Source: Variovorax sp. CAN15
GTDB lineage: Bacteria; Pseudomonadota; Gammaproteobacteria; Burkholderiales; Burkholderiaceae_C
Reading direction: 5' to 3'
Length of the DNA stretch: 54,740 nt
Assembly (NCBI RefSeq): GCF_030462475.1
Contig: NZ_JASMRZ010000001.1
Coordinates: 341,347 to 396,086, forward strand
Part shown: positions 24,230 through 33,603 of the stretch, one piece after another
Layout: every line of letters begins with the position of its first letter
Position numbering within the stretch: position 1 is the stretch's first letter
Program-made: the position numbers and the translations under genes
Notes under the pieces: generated by a model
What the model was told of the DNA's origin: nothing
Databases searched by the model: none
What the model saw: the letters and a program-made list of their open reading frames with translations, nothing else

Positions 24230-25057
24230 ATGAGTCTCGTATTCGCAGGCGTGTGCAGCCACGCCCCCGGCATCACCGGCCGCGCGCACCTCGCCGACCC
24301 TGCCGTGAAGGACGAGTTCCACGCGCAGTTCCACCGATTCGGCGAGGCGATGCGCGCGACGAAGCCCGACGCGGTGATCGTGATCGCCGCCGAGCACTTC
24401 GCGAACTTCTTCATGAACAACATGCCGGCCTATGCGATCGGCATGGCCGACAGCTACGAGGGTCCGATCGAAGACCCGAAGTGGCTGGGCATCGAGAAGC
24501 ACCGCATTCCCGGCGACGCCGCGCTATCGCAGCGGCTGATCCGCGAGGTGATGCAAACGGTGGACGTGGCCTACGCGGAGGAGTGGAAGTTCGACCACGG
24601 CATCATGGTGCCGCTCAATTTCCTCACGCCGGAGTTCGACACCAAGGTCATCCCCGTGAACATCAACTGCCAGGGCCCGCCGCTCACGCCGCTGCACCGA
24701 GCATGGGCTTTCGGCGAAGCGCTGCGCCGCGCCTGCGACAAGGTGCCCGAGCGCATCGCGCTGGTGGGCACGGGCGGCATCTCGCACTGGCCGGCCACGC
24801 CCGACTCGGGCAAGGTCAACGCCGAGTGGGACGCCGAGTTCATGCGCCGCTGGTGCGCCAACGACCGCGACGCACTGCTCTCGCAGGACGACTACAACGA
24901 CGAGGCCACCTACCGCGAGGCAGGCCAGGGCGGCTTCGAGATCCGCACCTTCCTGAGCGTGGCCGCCGCCGCGCGCGGCAAGGGCGAGATCTTCCACATG
25001 AAGGCCATCCCGATCTTCGCGGTGACCTGCACGGCCGCCGTGATGTCGGTGGCATGA
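24230..25057 (+). CDS. hpaD: 3,4-dihydroxyphenylacetate 2,3-dioxygenase, LigB-type subunit
   Basis: A 275-residue class III extradiol dioxygenase that opens the homoprotocatechuate ring. Likely iron ligands are His11 (VCSHAPG), His56 (AAEHFANFF) and Glu237 (GGFEIRTF). The catalytic bases are His123 (FDHGIMVPL) and His186 (GGISHWPAT). The start is the ATG at 24230, where only a weak GAG sits upstream and is buried in a repeat hairpin. The substrate is assigned from the surrounding hpa genes. By sequence with a LigA partner it resembles protocatechuate-type enzymes, so the exact catechol is not certain. Confidence 0.87.
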   Translation: MSLVFAGVCSHAPGITGRAHLADPAVKDEFHAQFHRFGEAMRATKPDAVIVIAAEHFANFFMNNMPAYAIGMADSYEGPIEDPKWLGIEKHRIPGDAALSQRLIREVMQTVDVAYAEEWKFDHGIMVPLNFLTPEFDTKVIPVNINCQGPPLTPLHRAWAFGEALRRACDKVPERIALVGTGGISHWPATPDSGKVNAEWDAEFMRRWCANDRDALLSQDDYNDEATYREAGQGGFEIRTFLSVAAAARGKGEIFHMKAIPIFAVTCTAAVMSVA

Positions 25058-25076
25058 AGAAGAACGGAGCCACGAC

Positions 25077-25484
25077 ATGCCACACCTGGTGATCCTGTAC
25101 ACGCCCAACATCGAGGCCGAGACCGACATGTCGGCGCTGTGCCGCACGCTGGCCGACACCATGCTGAAGCAGCGCGACGAGGCCGACAAGCCGGTGTTTC
25201 CCATCGGCGGCACGCGCGTGCTGGCCTACCCCGCCGCGCACTACGCGGTGGCCGACGGCAAGGCCGACTACGCCTTCGTGTACCTCAACATCCGCATGGC
25301 CGCGGGGCGTTCCGAGGCGGTGAAGAAGAAGGCCGGCGACGAGCTTCTGGCTGATGTGCGCGCGCATTTCGCGCCCATCTTCGACAAGCGGCACATCGGC
25401 ATCACGCTGCAGATCGACGAAAGCCCGGGGCAGGTGTACGACGGCAAGCACAGCAACCTTCACCCACTGTTCAACAAGACCTGA
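25077..25484 (+). CDS. hpaF: 5-carboxymethyl-2-hydroxymuconate delta-isomerase
   Basis: A 135-residue CHMI of the tautomerase superfamily. Pro follows the initiator Met directly ([13 protein letters not shown]), providing the catalytic N-terminal proline. It converts the enol product of HpaE to its keto isomer. The C-terminal [13 protein letters not shown] is typical. Length is close to the E. coli enzyme. It starts 19 bases after hpaD with an AACGGAG ribosome site. Confidence 0.92.
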   Translation: MPHLVILYTPNIEAETDMSALCRTLADTMLKQRDEADKPVFPIGGTRVLAYPAAHYAVADGKADYAFVYLNIRMAAGRSEAVKKKAGDELLADVRAHFAPIFDKRHIGITLQIDESPGQVYDGKHSNLHPLFNKT

Positions 25485-25498
25485 GACGACCTCCGCCC

Positions 25499-26302
25499 AT
25501 GCTGTCCCCAGCCACCATCGCCCAACTGGCCGCCGAACTGCACGAAAGCGAGAAGTCGCGCGTGCAGGTCGAGCACTTCTCCAAGCGCTTTCCCGAGATG
25601 ACGATTGAAGACGGCTACGCCATCTCGCGCGAGTGGGTGAAGACCAAGATCGCCGAGGGCCGTACCGTCAAGGGCCACAAGATCGGCCTGACCTCGCGCG
25701 CGATGCAGCAGTCCAGCCAGATCGACGAGCCCGACTACGGCACGCTGCTGGACGACATGTTCTTCGAGCAGGGCGGCGACATCCCGTTCAAGCGCTTCAT
25801 CGCGCCGCGCATCGAGGTGGAACTGGCCTTCGTGCTGGGCAGGAAGCTGCAGGGCCCGAACGTGACGATGTTCGACGTGCTGGCCGCCACCGACTACGTG
25901 GTGCCCGCCATCGAAATCATCGACGCGCGCATCGAGCAGTTCGACCGCCACACCAAGGCGCCGCGCAAGGTGTTCGACACCATCTCCGACAACGCGGCCA
26001 ACGCCGGCATCGTGATGGGCGGCCGGCCGGTGAAGCCGGACGCGGTGGACCTGCGCTGGGTGAGCGCGCTGCTCTTCAAGAACGGCGTGATCGAGGAATC
26101 GGGCGTGGCCGCCGCCGTGCTCAATCACCCCGCCAACGGCGTGGCCTGGCTCGCCAACAAGCTCGCGCCCTGGGACGAATGCCTGGAGGCCGGCGAAGTG
26201 GTGCTGGGCGGCTCGTTCACGCGGCCGACGACGGCCGTGCCCGGCGACACCTTCCACGCCGACTACGGACCTCTCGGCTCCATCTCGTTTCGCCTTGCCT
26301 GA
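25499..26302 (+). CDS. hpaH: 2-oxohept-4-ene-1,7-dioate hydratase
   Basis: A 267-residue hydratase of the MhpD/HpaH family (FAH-like fold). It adds water to the oxoheptenedioate before aldol cleavage. Conserved features are [42 protein letters not shown], the metal-binding [10 protein letters not shown] and [11 protein letters not shown], and [12 protein letters not shown]. It begins 14 bases after hpaF and is followed at 12 bases by hpaI, its pathway successor. Confidence 0.94.
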   Translation: MLSPATIAQLAAELHESEKSRVQVEHFSKRFPEMTIEDGYAISREWVKTKIAEGRTVKGHKIGLTSRAMQQSSQIDEPDYGTLLDDMFFEQGGDIPFKRFIAPRIEVELAFVLGRKLQGPNVTMFDVLAATDYVVPAIEIIDARIEQFDRHTKAPRKVFDTISDNAANAGIVMGGRPVKPDAVDLRWVSALLFKNGVIEESGVAAAVLNHPANGVAWLANKLAPWDECLEAGEVVLGGSFTRPTTAVPGDTFHADYGPLGSISFRLA

Positions 26303-26314
26303 AAGAAAGACGCA

Positions 26315-27136
26315 ATGCACACACCCATCAACACCTTCAAGCAGGCCCTTGCGGCCGGCAAGCCCCAGATCGGCCTGTGGGTCGGGCTGGCCGACGGCTA
26401 CGCGGCCGAGATCCTGGCCGGCACCGGCTACGACTGGCTGCTGGTCGACGGCGAGCACGCGCCCAACGACGTGCGCTCAGTGCTCGCGCAGCTGCAGGGC
26501 ATCTCCAGCGCATGGTCGGCGCAGGCCGAAGCCGAGCGCTCGCATCCGGTCGTGCGCATTCCGGTGGGCGACACCACGCTGATCAAGCAGCACCTGGACA
26601 TCGGCGCGCAGACGCTGCTGGTGCCCATGGTCGACACCGCCGAGCAGGCCGCGCGGCTGGTGCAGGGCATGCGCTATCCGCCCGAGGGCATCCGCGGCAT
26701 GGGCAGCGCGCTCGCGCGTGCCTCGCGCTGGCAGGCCTACCCGAACTACCTGCACGAGGCCAACGCGCAGACCTGCCTGCTGGTGCAGGCCGAGACGGTG
26801 GAAGCGATGAAGAACCTCGACGCCATCGCGGCCACGCCGGGCGTGGACGGCGTGTTCATCGGGCCGGCCGACCTGTCGGCATCGATGGGCTTCGTGGGCC
26901 AGCCCAACCACCCCGAGGTGCAAGCGGTGATCGCCGATGCCATCGCGCGCATCCTGAAGGCCGGCAAGGCGCCGGGCATCCTCTCGACCACCGAGGAGCA
27001 GGCGCGCAAGTGGCTCGCGGCCGGTGCGCTGTTCGTGGCGGTGGGGGTGGACACCATCGTGCTGGCGGCGGCGGCGAAGCAGCTGCTGGCCAAGTACAAG
27101 GCGGCGCCCGGCGCGGCCTCGCCGAACGGCTACTGA
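26315..27136 (+). CDS. hpaI: 4-hydroxy-2-oxoheptanedioate aldolase
   Basis: A 273-residue class II pyruvate aldolase of the HpcH/HpaI family. It splits the hydroxy-oxo acid into pyruvate and succinic semialdehyde, the last pathway step. Motifs: [36 protein letters not shown] with the catalytic His, metal-binding Glu in VQAETVEAM and Asp in [14 protein letters not shown]. Length is slightly longer than E. coli HpaI. The succinic semialdehyde dehydrogenase needed next is not in the window. Confidence 0.95.
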   Translation: MHTPINTFKQALAAGKPQIGLWVGLADGYAAEILAGTGYDWLLVDGEHAPNDVRSVLAQLQGISSAWSAQAEAERSHPVVRIPVGDTTLIKQHLDIGAQTLLVPMVDTAEQAARLVQGMRYPPEGIRGMGSALARASRWQAYPNYLHEANAQTCLLVQAETVEAMKNLDAIAATPGVDGVFIGPADLSASMGFVGQPNHPEVQAVIADAIARILKAGKAPGILSTTEEQARKWLAAGALFVAVGVDTIVLAAAAKQLLAKYKAAPGAASPNGY

Positions 27137-27171
27137 TCTTCTTCAGGTTTTTTCACAAGGGAGCACTCCGG

Positions 27172-27645
27172 ATGCATCGCACGACCCTCGCCGCACTTGC
27201 AGCGTCAGCCACCCTCCTTCTCGCCGCCTGCGCGCCCATGGGCGGCGGCAAGCCGGGCGCCAGCAGTGCGCAGCAGGAAGCCAACCGACAGACGGTGCTG
27301 GCCTTCTACGAGAAGGGCCTGAACCAGAAAGACGCCGACGCAGCCCTGCAGTACGTGGGCAACCGCTACGTGCAGCACAACCCGACGGCGGCCGACGGCC
27401 CCGAGGGTTTCCGCAAGTTCATCGCCTTCCTGCGCGAGAAGTTTCCCAAATCGCACAGCGACATCAAGCGCAGCTTCGTCGACGGCGACTACGTGATCCT
27501 GCATGTGAACGCGGTGCGCGAGCCGGGCACGCGCGGCAGCGCCATCGTCGACATCTTCAAGCTGGAGAACGGAAAGATCGTCGAGCATTGGGACGTGGTG
27601 CAGCCCGTGCCCGATACCGCCGCCAACAAGAACGGCATGTTCTGA
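27172..27645 (+). CDS. NTF2-like (SnoaL-type) predicted lipoprotein
   Basis: A 157-residue protein with a lipoprotein signal, lipobox LAAC with Cys at about residue 20, then a SnoaL/NTF2-like domain: [29 protein letters not shown] and the C-terminal [21 protein letters not shown], which is characteristic. Such proteins may bind or isomerise small molecules; many have no known role. It follows hpaI by 35 bases and shares its strand, so it may belong to the operon. An export signal on an NTF2 protein separates it from cytosolic pathway steps. Confidence 0.82.
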   Translation: MHRTTLAALAASATLLLAACAPMGGGKPGASSAQQEANRQTVLAFYEKGLNQKDADAALQYVGNRYVQHNPTAADGPEGFRKFIAFLREKFPKSHSDIKRSFVDGDYVILHVNAVREPGTRGSAIVDIFKLENGKIVEHWDVVQPVPDTAANKNGMF

Positions 27646-27685
27646 CGACCCCCCGACGACAACCCAGCCAGCCCACGCCAGCCGA

Positions 27686-29419
27686 ATGACCACGCCCACC
27701 GACCCGACCAAGCGCTTTCGCTCCGCCACCATCCGCGAGGGCACGATCCGCGCGACCACGCGCAGCTTCCTGCATGCGCTGGGCCAGGACGACGAGGACA
27801 TCGCGCGCCCGCACGTCGGCGTGTTCCACACGGGCGGCGAGATGAGCCCGTGCAACCTCAACCTGCGCGAGCAGGCGCAGCACGCCAAGACCGGCATCTA
27901 CGCCGGCGGCGGCACGCCGCACGAGTGCCCGGTGGTGTCGATCAGCGACGGGCTGACGATGGCGCACTCGGGCATGCGCTTCTCGCTGATCTCGCGCGAA
28001 CTCATCGCCGACAGCGTGGAAGCCTCCACGCGCGGCCACCAGTGGGACGGCATCTTCGCCATCGGCGCCTGCGACAAGAACCTGCCGGGGCTGATGATGG
28101 GCATGGTCCGCTGCAACGTGCCCAGCGTGTTCGTGCACGGCGGCTCGGCGCTGCCGGGCCAGATGCCGGGGCCCGACGGGCAGGACCTCAACGTGGTCGA
28201 CACCTACGAGACCATCGGCAAGGTGCTGGCCGGCACCGCCACGCACGACGAGCTCGACGCCATGAGCCGTGCCTGCCTGCCCACGGCCGGTGCGTGCGCC
28301 GGGCAGTTCACGGCCAACACCATGGGCATGGTGTCCGAAGCGCTGGGCCTGGCGCCGATCGGCTCCAGCATGGTGCCTGCCGTGTTCAGCGAGCGGGCGC
28401 CGCTGATGCGCCGCGCCGCGAAGACGCTGATGAAGGCGGTATTGGGCGACGGCCCGTTGCCGCGCGACATCGTCACGCGCAAGGCGCTGGAAAACGCCTG
28501 CGCCGTGGTCTCGGCCACGGGCGGCTCGACGAATGCGGCGCTGCACCTGCCGGCCATCGCGCACGAGGCGGGCATCAGGTTCCATCTGGACGACGTGGCC
28601 GAGATCTTCGCCCGCACACCGCTCATCGCCGACCTGCGCCCGGGCGGCAAGTACCTGGCGCGCGACGTGTTCTACATCGGCGGCGCGGGCGTCATCCTGC
28701 GCACGCTGCTGGAGCAGGGCTTCCTGCACGGCGACGTGCTCACCTTCACCGGCCGCACGATGGCCGAGGAACTGGCCGGCGCCCTGGCGCCGGACGGCCG
28801 CGTGGTGCGCGAGGCCGGCAACCCGATCACGCGCGATGGCGGGCTGGCGGTGCTCAAGGGCAACCTCTGCCCGGACGGCGCGCTGCTCAAGACGGCGGGG
28901 CTCAAGGGCCTGGTGTTCCGGGGCCCGGCGCGCGTCTTCAACTCCGAGGAAGAAGCGCAGACCGCCGTGCAGAACCGCCGCTACGAGGCGGGCGACGTGC
29001 TCGTGATCCGCAACGAAGGCCCCAAGGGCAGCCCCGGCATGCGCGAGATGCTGGGCATCACCGCCCTGCTCTACGGCCAGGGCATGGGCGACAAGGTGGC
29101 GCTGCTGACCGACGGGCGCTTCTCGGGCGCGACGCGCGGCCTGTGCATCGGCTACGCCGGCCCCGAGGCGGCGGACGGCGGCCCGATCGCGGCGCTGCGC
29201 GACGGCGACATGGTTTCCATCGACGCGCGGGCGGAAGCGCGCGCCATCACGGTCGATCTCACGGCCGAGGAAATCGCGTCGCGGCTTGCCGGACGTGAGG
29301 TAAACGCGGGGGTCGCGCGCGGCGGCCTGCTGGAAAAATACGCGCTCACCGTGCGCCCTGCCCACCAGGGCGCCGTGACCCACTCGGGCGCGGTCACCTG
29401 GCTGCGCGACGAGTCTTGA
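27686..29419 (+). CDS. IlvD/Edd-family dehydratase
   Basis: A 577-residue iron-sulfur dehydratase. The three cluster cysteines are visible in [18 protein letters not shown] and TAGACAGQF. The active-site serine region is [14 protein letters not shown], and the C-terminus has [23 protein letters not shown]. It could be true dihydroxy-acid dehydratase (valine/isoleucine synthesis) or a sugar-acid dehydratase; the family alone does not decide. Its placement after catabolic genes and before a Bug protein, a class II aldolase and a ketopantoate-reductase-like gene favours a catabolic sugar-acid role, which is inference. Confidence 0.85.
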   Translation: MTTPTDPTKRFRSATIREGTIRATTRSFLHALGQDDEDIARPHVGVFHTGGEMSPCNLNLREQAQHAKTGIYAGGGTPHECPVVSISDGLTMAHSGMRFSLISRELIADSVEASTRGHQWDGIFAIGACDKNLPGLMMGMVRCNVPSVFVHGGSALPGQMPGPDGQDLNVVDTYETIGKVLAGTATHDELDAMSRACLPTAGACAGQFTANTMGMVSEALGLAPIGSSMVPAVFSERAPLMRRAAKTLMKAVLGDGPLPRDIVTRKALENACAVVSATGGSTNAALHLPAIAHEAGIRFHLDDVAEIFARTPLIADLRPGGKYLARDVFYIGGAGVILRTLLEQGFLHGDVLTFTGRTMAEELAGALAPDGRVVREAGNPITRDGGLAVLKGNLCPDGALLKTAGLKGLVFRGPARVFNSEEEAQTAVQNRRYEAGDVLVIRNEGPKGSPGMREMLGITALLYGQGMGDKVALLTDGRFSGATRGLCIGYAGPEAADGGPIAALRDGDMVSIDARAEARAITVDLTAEEIASRLAGREVNAGVARGGLLEKYALTVRPAHQGAVTHSGAVTWLRDES

Positions 29420-29456
29420 TCGACCCCTCCATAACCACCGTCCGGAGAGAGACACC

Positions 29457-30452
29457 ATGAGCTTCACGCGCCGCCATATCCTGCAGACCACCAGCGCATC
29501 CGCCTTGCTGGCCAGCATCGGGCAGAACGTCTTCGCGCAGTCGACGACCAACCTCGAGACCGCCACCATCGTCACCGGATTCGCCGCTGGCGGCACCTCC
29601 GACACCACCTGCCGGCGCCTGGCGACCAAGCTCGGCGGCGACTACGCCAAGACCGTGGTCGTCGACAACCGCACCGGCGCGGGCGGCCAGATCGCCGTGG
29701 GCTACGTGAAGGGCCGCCCGGCCGACGGCGGCACCATCCTGCAGACGCCGACCTCGATCCTCACGATCTACCCGCACATCTACAAGAAGCTGCCGTACGA
29801 CCCGATGACCGACCTCACGCCGGTGAGCCTGGCCTGCATCTTCGACTTCGGCTTCGCGGTGGGCCCGGCGGTGCCGGCCAGCGTGAAGACCGTGCCCGAG
29901 TTCCTGGCATGGGCCAAGGCGAACCCGGCCGGCGCCAACTACGGTTCGCCGGCCGCGGGCTCCACGCCGCACTTCATCGGTGCGCTGCTGGGCAAGAAGG
30001 GCGGCGTCGAGCTCAAGCACGCGGCCTACCGGGGCACGCAGCCGGCCATGCTCGACCTGCTGGGCGGCAACATCTCGGCGGTGTCGGGCCCCATCGGCGA
30101 CATCACGCAGCACCTGCCCACGGGCAAGGTGCGCATCCTGGGCGTGTCGGGCGCCAAGCGCAGCCGCTTCGTGCCCGAGGTGCCCACCTTCGGCGAACAG
30201 GGCCTGAAGGACATGGCGCACAGCGAGTGGTTCGCCTTCTTCCTGCCGGCCAAGGCATCGCCCGAGGTGGTGGCGAAGCTGAACACCGCGATGAAGAACG
30301 CGCTCGCGCAGAAGGACGTGATCGACGGCCTCGGCACCTTCGGGCTGGAAGCGATGTCTTCCACGCCGGCCGAGCTGACGGAACTGCTGAAGAAGGACAC
30401 CGCCAAGTGGGCGCCGATCGTGAAAGAAGTCGGCTTCACAGCGGAAGGTTGA
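29457..30452 (+). CDS. Bug-family substrate-binding protein
   Basis: A 331-residue periplasmic binding protein with a twin-arginine-like N-terminus (MSFTRRHILQTTSASALLAS) and cleavage near VFAQS. Core motifs are TGFAAGGTSDTTCRRLA, VDNRTGAGGQIAVG and HAAYRGTQPAMLDLLGG. A good GGAGAGAG ribosome site precedes the ATG. It is the third Bug gene here and differs enough from the other two (for example TTCRRLA for DFVARLV) that they are not recent duplicates. Ligand unknown; its neighbours suggest a sugar acid or other hydroxy acid. Confidence 0.9.
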   Translation: MSFTRRHILQTTSASALLASIGQNVFAQSTTNLETATIVTGFAAGGTSDTTCRRLATKLGGDYAKTVVVDNRTGAGGQIAVGYVKGRPADGGTILQTPTSILTIYPHIYKKLPYDPMTDLTPVSLACIFDFGFAVGPAVPASVKTVPEFLAWAKANPAGANYGSPAAGSTPHFIGALLGKKGGVELKHAAYRGTQPAMLDLLGGNISAVSGPIGDITQHLPTGKVRILGVSGAKRSRFVPEVPTFGEQGLKDMAHSEWFAFFLPAKASPEVVAKLNTAMKNALAQKDVIDGLGTFGLEAMSSTPAELTELLKKDTAKWAPIVKEVGFTAEG

Positions 30453-30471
30453 AACACATGAAGGAACTGCC

Positions 30472-31263
30472 ATGAACACACTCGCCACTCCGGCCGCTTC
30501 GGCGCTGGTCCATCCCTCGATCCATCCCGACGAGCGCGCCGCGCGCGAACAGCTCGCGGCCTGCTACCGCGTGTTCGCGATGCTGGGCTGGACGGAGATG
30601 ATCTACAACCACATCACGGTACGGCTGCCCGACAGCGTGACGGGCGGCGAGAAGCAGTTCCTCATCAATCCCTTCGGCCTGCACTACAGCGAGGTCACGG
30701 CCAGCAACCTGGTGAAGATCGACCTGCAGGGCAAGGTGCTCGACGGTTCGAGCTATCCGGTGAACCCGGCCGGCTTCACGGTGCATGCGGCCATCCACGA
30801 CGGGCTGGAAGGCGCGCACTGCGTGATGCACACGCACACCACGGCCGGCGTGGCCGTGGCCTGCCTGCAGGGCGGCCTGCAGCAGACCAATTTCTATACG
30901 GCGCAGCTGCACGGCATGGTGGCGTACCACGACTTCGAGGGCATCACGATCCATGCCGACGAGGGCCCACGCCTGCTCAAGAGCATCGGCGAGCGCAACG
31001 CGGTGATCCTGCGCAACCACGGCCTGCTGGCCTGGGGACAGACGCTGCCGCAGACCTTCGCGATCCTGTGGACGCTGCAGCGCGCCTGCGAGATCCAGAT
31101 GGCGACCTTCTCCATGGGCCAGGCCATTCCTGTGAGCGAGGAGATCGCCCGGCGCTGCACGCGCGACGCGCTGCAGTTCAGCCCCGAGCATGGCGCGGGG
31201 CAGGACGTGTTCAACGCGCTGGTGCGGCAGGTGGACCGCATCGATCCCTCCTACCGCAACTGA
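30472..31263 (+). CDS. Class II aldolase/adducin family protein
   Basis: A 263-residue protein with the class II aldolase/adducin fold. Zinc ligands are visible as the HTHTTAGVAVACLQ His pair and the later LRNHGLLAWGQ histidine. The motif GWTEMIYNHITVRLP is typical of the longer decarboxylase/aldolase-like subgroup. Related enzymes act on fuculose phosphate, ribulose phosphate or 3-oxo-tetronate phosphate. It starts 19 bases after the Bug stop. It may cleave the product of the IlvD/Edd dehydratase, but no kinase is present to supply a phosphorylated substrate. Confidence 0.87.
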   Translation: MNTLATPAASALVHPSIHPDERAAREQLAACYRVFAMLGWTEMIYNHITVRLPDSVTGGEKQFLINPFGLHYSEVTASNLVKIDLQGKVLDGSSYPVNPAGFTVHAAIHDGLEGAHCVMHTHTTAGVAVACLQGGLQQTNFYTAQLHGMVAYHDFEGITIHADEGPRLLKSIGERNAVILRNHGLLAWGQTLPQTFAILWTLQRACEIQMATFSMGQAIPVSEEIARRCTRDALQFSPEHGAGQDVFNALVRQVDRIDPSYRN

Positions 31264-31281
31264 AGCGAAGCGACCGAACCC

Positions 31282-32271
31282 ATGAAGATCTGCATCTACG
31301 GCGCCGGCGCGATCGGCGGATGGATAGGCGTCGGCCTCGCTCAGGCGGGCGAGCGACTGAATGTGGTGGCGCGCGGCGCCACGCTGGAAGCACTGCAGCG
31401 CGACGGGCTGTCGCTGATGCGAGGCAGCACGGGCGCAGAGGTGCGCACGCGCGTGCCGGTCAACGCGGTGGCCGACCCCGAGGCGCTAGGCGTGCAGGAC
31501 CTGGTGGTCATCGCGGTGAAGGCGCCCGCGCTGGCCGGCGTGGCCGAGCGCATCGGGCCGCTGATCGGCGCCGACACCATCGTGCTGGTGGCGATGAACG
31601 GCGTGCCATGGTGGTTCCTGGAAGGCGGCTTCGGCGGCGAGATCACCGGCCACCGCCTCGCCGCGGTGGACCCCGATGGCGCCATCGCGCGCGCGATTCC
31701 GTCGCGCAACGTGATCGGCTGCGTGGTGCACGCGAGCTGCTCGCTCGACGGGCCGGGCGTGGTGCGGCACCACTTCGGCAACGGGCTGATCATCGGCGAG
31801 CCCTCGGGCGAGGCCACGCCGCGCGTGCAGAAGCTGCTGGCGCTGCTCAAGAGCGCCGGCATCGACACCACGCTGTCGCCGCAGATCCAGAAGGACGTGT
31901 GGTTCAAGCTGTGGGGCAACATGACGGTGAACCCGATCAGCGCGCTCACCGGCTGCACCACCGACCTGATCATGGGCGACGACTACGTGCGCGGCTTCAT
32001 CTCGGCGGTGATGCTGGAGGCCAGGGAGATCGGCCGGCGCATCGGCATCGAGATCACGCAGAGCCCGGAAGACCGGCACGAGATCACCAAGAAGCTGGGT
32101 GCTTTCAAGACTTCCATGCTGCAGGACGTGGAGGCCGGGCGCTCGGTGGAACTCGACGCGCTGGTGACGGTGGTGCGCGAGCTGGGCGAGCTGACGGCGG
32201 TGGCCACGCCCTTCACCGATGCGCTGCTGGGCCTGGCGCGGCTGCGGACGCGGCAGCTCGGGCTCTACTGA
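31282..32271 (+). CDS. 2-dehydropantoate 2-reductase family (PanE/ApbA) oxidoreductase
   Basis: A 329-residue NAD(P)-dependent reductase. The Rossmann motif CIYGAGAIGGWIGVGL starts at residue 3, and the C-terminal helical domain has the catalytic lysine region KDVWFKLWGNMTVNPISALTG. It is longer than typical PanE, and its operon neighbours are catabolic, so a role in hydroxy-acid or oxo-acid interconversion is more likely than pantothenate synthesis. It is the last gene of the long plus-strand run before a strong terminator. Confidence 0.85.
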   Translation: MKICIYGAGAIGGWIGVGLAQAGERLNVVARGATLEALQRDGLSLMRGSTGAEVRTRVPVNAVADPEALGVQDLVVIAVKAPALAGVAERIGPLIGADTIVLVAMNGVPWWFLEGGFGGEITGHRLAAVDPDGAIARAIPSRNVIGCVVHASCSLDGPGVVRHHFGNGLIIGEPSGEATPRVQKLLALLKSAGIDTTLSPQIQKDVWFKLWGNMTVNPISALTGCTTDLIMGDDYVRGFISAVMLEAREIGRRIGIEITQSPEDRHEITKKLGAFKTSMLQDVEAGRSVELDALVTVVRELGELTAVATPFTDALLGLARLRTRQLGLY

Positions 32272-32343
32272 GCCGACCTGACGGCGCGGCCGCCGGCCGG
32301 TCAGGCCGCGCACAGGTTCGGCCCGCAGACTGAAGAAGACATC

Positions 32344-32393
32344 GGGGGTGGGGTTTGCGGGGCCGCAAACCCTGTACCCCCGCTTTTCTTCTT
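32344..32393 (+). terminator. Terminator closing the catabolic gene run
   Basis: A long stem: GGGTTTGCGG (32351-32360) pairs perfectly with CCGCAAACCC (32363-32372), extended by GGGGGT with ACCCCC beyond a small bulge, and followed by TTTTCTTCTT at 32384-32393. It lies about 70 bases after the reductase stop. Confidence 0.9.
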
Positions 32394-32458
32394 GGGCTAT
32401 CCTCTCGCCACTCAAAAATGCACGTAGCGATTTATTACACACCACCAAGGCTGCCTGC

Positions 32459-32686
32459 ATGTCCGAGAACAAGGGGAGACGGATGCGTTTGATCTTCATC
32501 GAGCTGCTGGTGGCGCTGGTGCTGCTGCCCATCAGCGGCCTGTTCTGGTGGTGGGCCTTCGGCATGGGCGGCCTCGCGGTGGCCGGCTTCGTGGTGGTTG
32601 CCGGCGGCGCTCTCTACCTGGTGGTGCGGGGCGTGCGCTCCGCCAAGAAACAGCTCGGCCACCCGGGCGACGACCGCGAGCAATAA
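32459..32686 (+). CDS. Small two-helix membrane protein
   Basis: A 75-residue protein from the ATG at 32459. After a short basic start (MSENKGRRMR) it has two hydrophobic segments (about 11-31 and 36-54) and a charged tail ending GDDREQ. It lies between the catabolic terminator and the AT-richer leader of the exopolysaccharide locus. No family was recognised. Composition matches genuine genes of the window, and the terminator just upstream implies its own promoter. Confidence 0.6.
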   Translation: MSENKGRRMRLIFIELLVALVLLPISGLFWWWAFGMGGLAVAGFVVVAGGALYLVVRGVRSAKKQLGHPGDDREQ

Positions 32687-32915
32687 GCCAGCCGCGGGCC
32701 TGCAACGGGCCCGCCGTGCCCCACGGCACAGAAACATTCGCATTCAATTCGCCGGCATCCGGCACAGTATTTTTCCCCGGATTCGCGCCTCGATCAGCCG
32801 TTCCTGGCCGCTGCTGAATTCTTTTTTCTGCCTTGTTCCGGCTTCGCGGCAAATCGCAGGCTGTTTCAATGCTCGAAATATGCAACATATTCCGGGCGAC
32901 GGAATTGAATAAATA

Positions 32916-32929
32916 AAAAGGCACTACAA
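32916..32929 (+). repeat. Shared 14-base leader motif, copy 1
   Basis: AAAAGGCACTACAA occurs here and again, exactly, at 37621-37634. Both copies are in the AT-rich leaders of the two exopolysaccharide transcription units and in the same orientation. It does not fit the GG-N10-GC spacing of a sigma-54 promoter. Confidence 0.6.
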
Positions 32930-33591
32930 GCGGGTGCTTCGTGCCGCAAAATCACAAACCCGCACGGAATACCGGGCCAATTAGCCTGAAATCATTCCTT
33001 GGCTTTCTGGAACACCATTGCACGCGCTTGGTGCTTCTGGCCCCGGCACGGGGCGTTCAAATCCCGGATTAATCAGAAAAACCTACCGCGAGGCCGCTCT
33101 GGCGCCACTCGCGACAGCGATGCCTTGCGGTCGCCGTCCGATGCCTCCTGAAGGCGGACTGACGCTCCCAGCCCACGGCTTGTCAGCCGGCTCCTACCAG
33201 GACACATTTTTTAACAAAATTAGATGCAATATCAAAAACCCTATGGAACCTGACTTTGTGGACCGGAAACCACAATCTCCCATCTGGTTGACGTAATTAA
33301 TAAGTTGCATTTTTTGTTTCGCGGCAAAGCCTGCGAAATGAGCACTCCACCCCTGTTTTCCCAATGAAGAGTGCCCCTTCGGGCACGTGCCGGACCATAC
33401 CCCTGTGGCGGACGTGGTCGAGGCACGAAAAGACACGACTATTTCGTCTACTCCACCAAAAAGTGGGCTCGCGAAGGCAGCGACAATTTCTTTTCCGCGG
33501 GCCTGCCGATAAAGCGTCGACTGCCCGGAATAAGCCTTCTGTCAATAAAAGGAATTAACCGGCGCAATCGGCCGGAAATCGGGCTCGGGGT

Positions 33592-33603
33592 TTGCATATG
33601 CAA
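33592..33603. promoter_or_regulatory. Perfect palindrome upstream of wza
   Basis: TTGCATATGCAA is a perfect 12-base palindrome, 30 bases before the wza ATG, at the end of the long AT-rich leader. Position and symmetry suit a dimeric repressor or activator site. No regulator gene is adjacent. Confidence 0.45.

Noticed and set aside
31282..32271. Assignment as panE of pantothenate synthesis
   Set aside because: The fold fits, but the context is catabolic and the length is above the usual, so only the family name is given.
32916..32935. GGCAC in the shared leader motif as a sigma-54 promoter
   Set aside because: The GC element expected 10 bases after GG is absent in both copies.
33052..33070. 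TTCAAATCCC resembling a tRNA T-loop
   Set aside because: The flanking bases do not form a T-stem, and no matching anticodon or acceptor arm is present.
33018..33296. Small open frame in the AT-rich exopolysaccharide leader
   Set aside because: No ribosome site, no recognisable fold, and composition differs from genes of the window. Kept as leader sequence.
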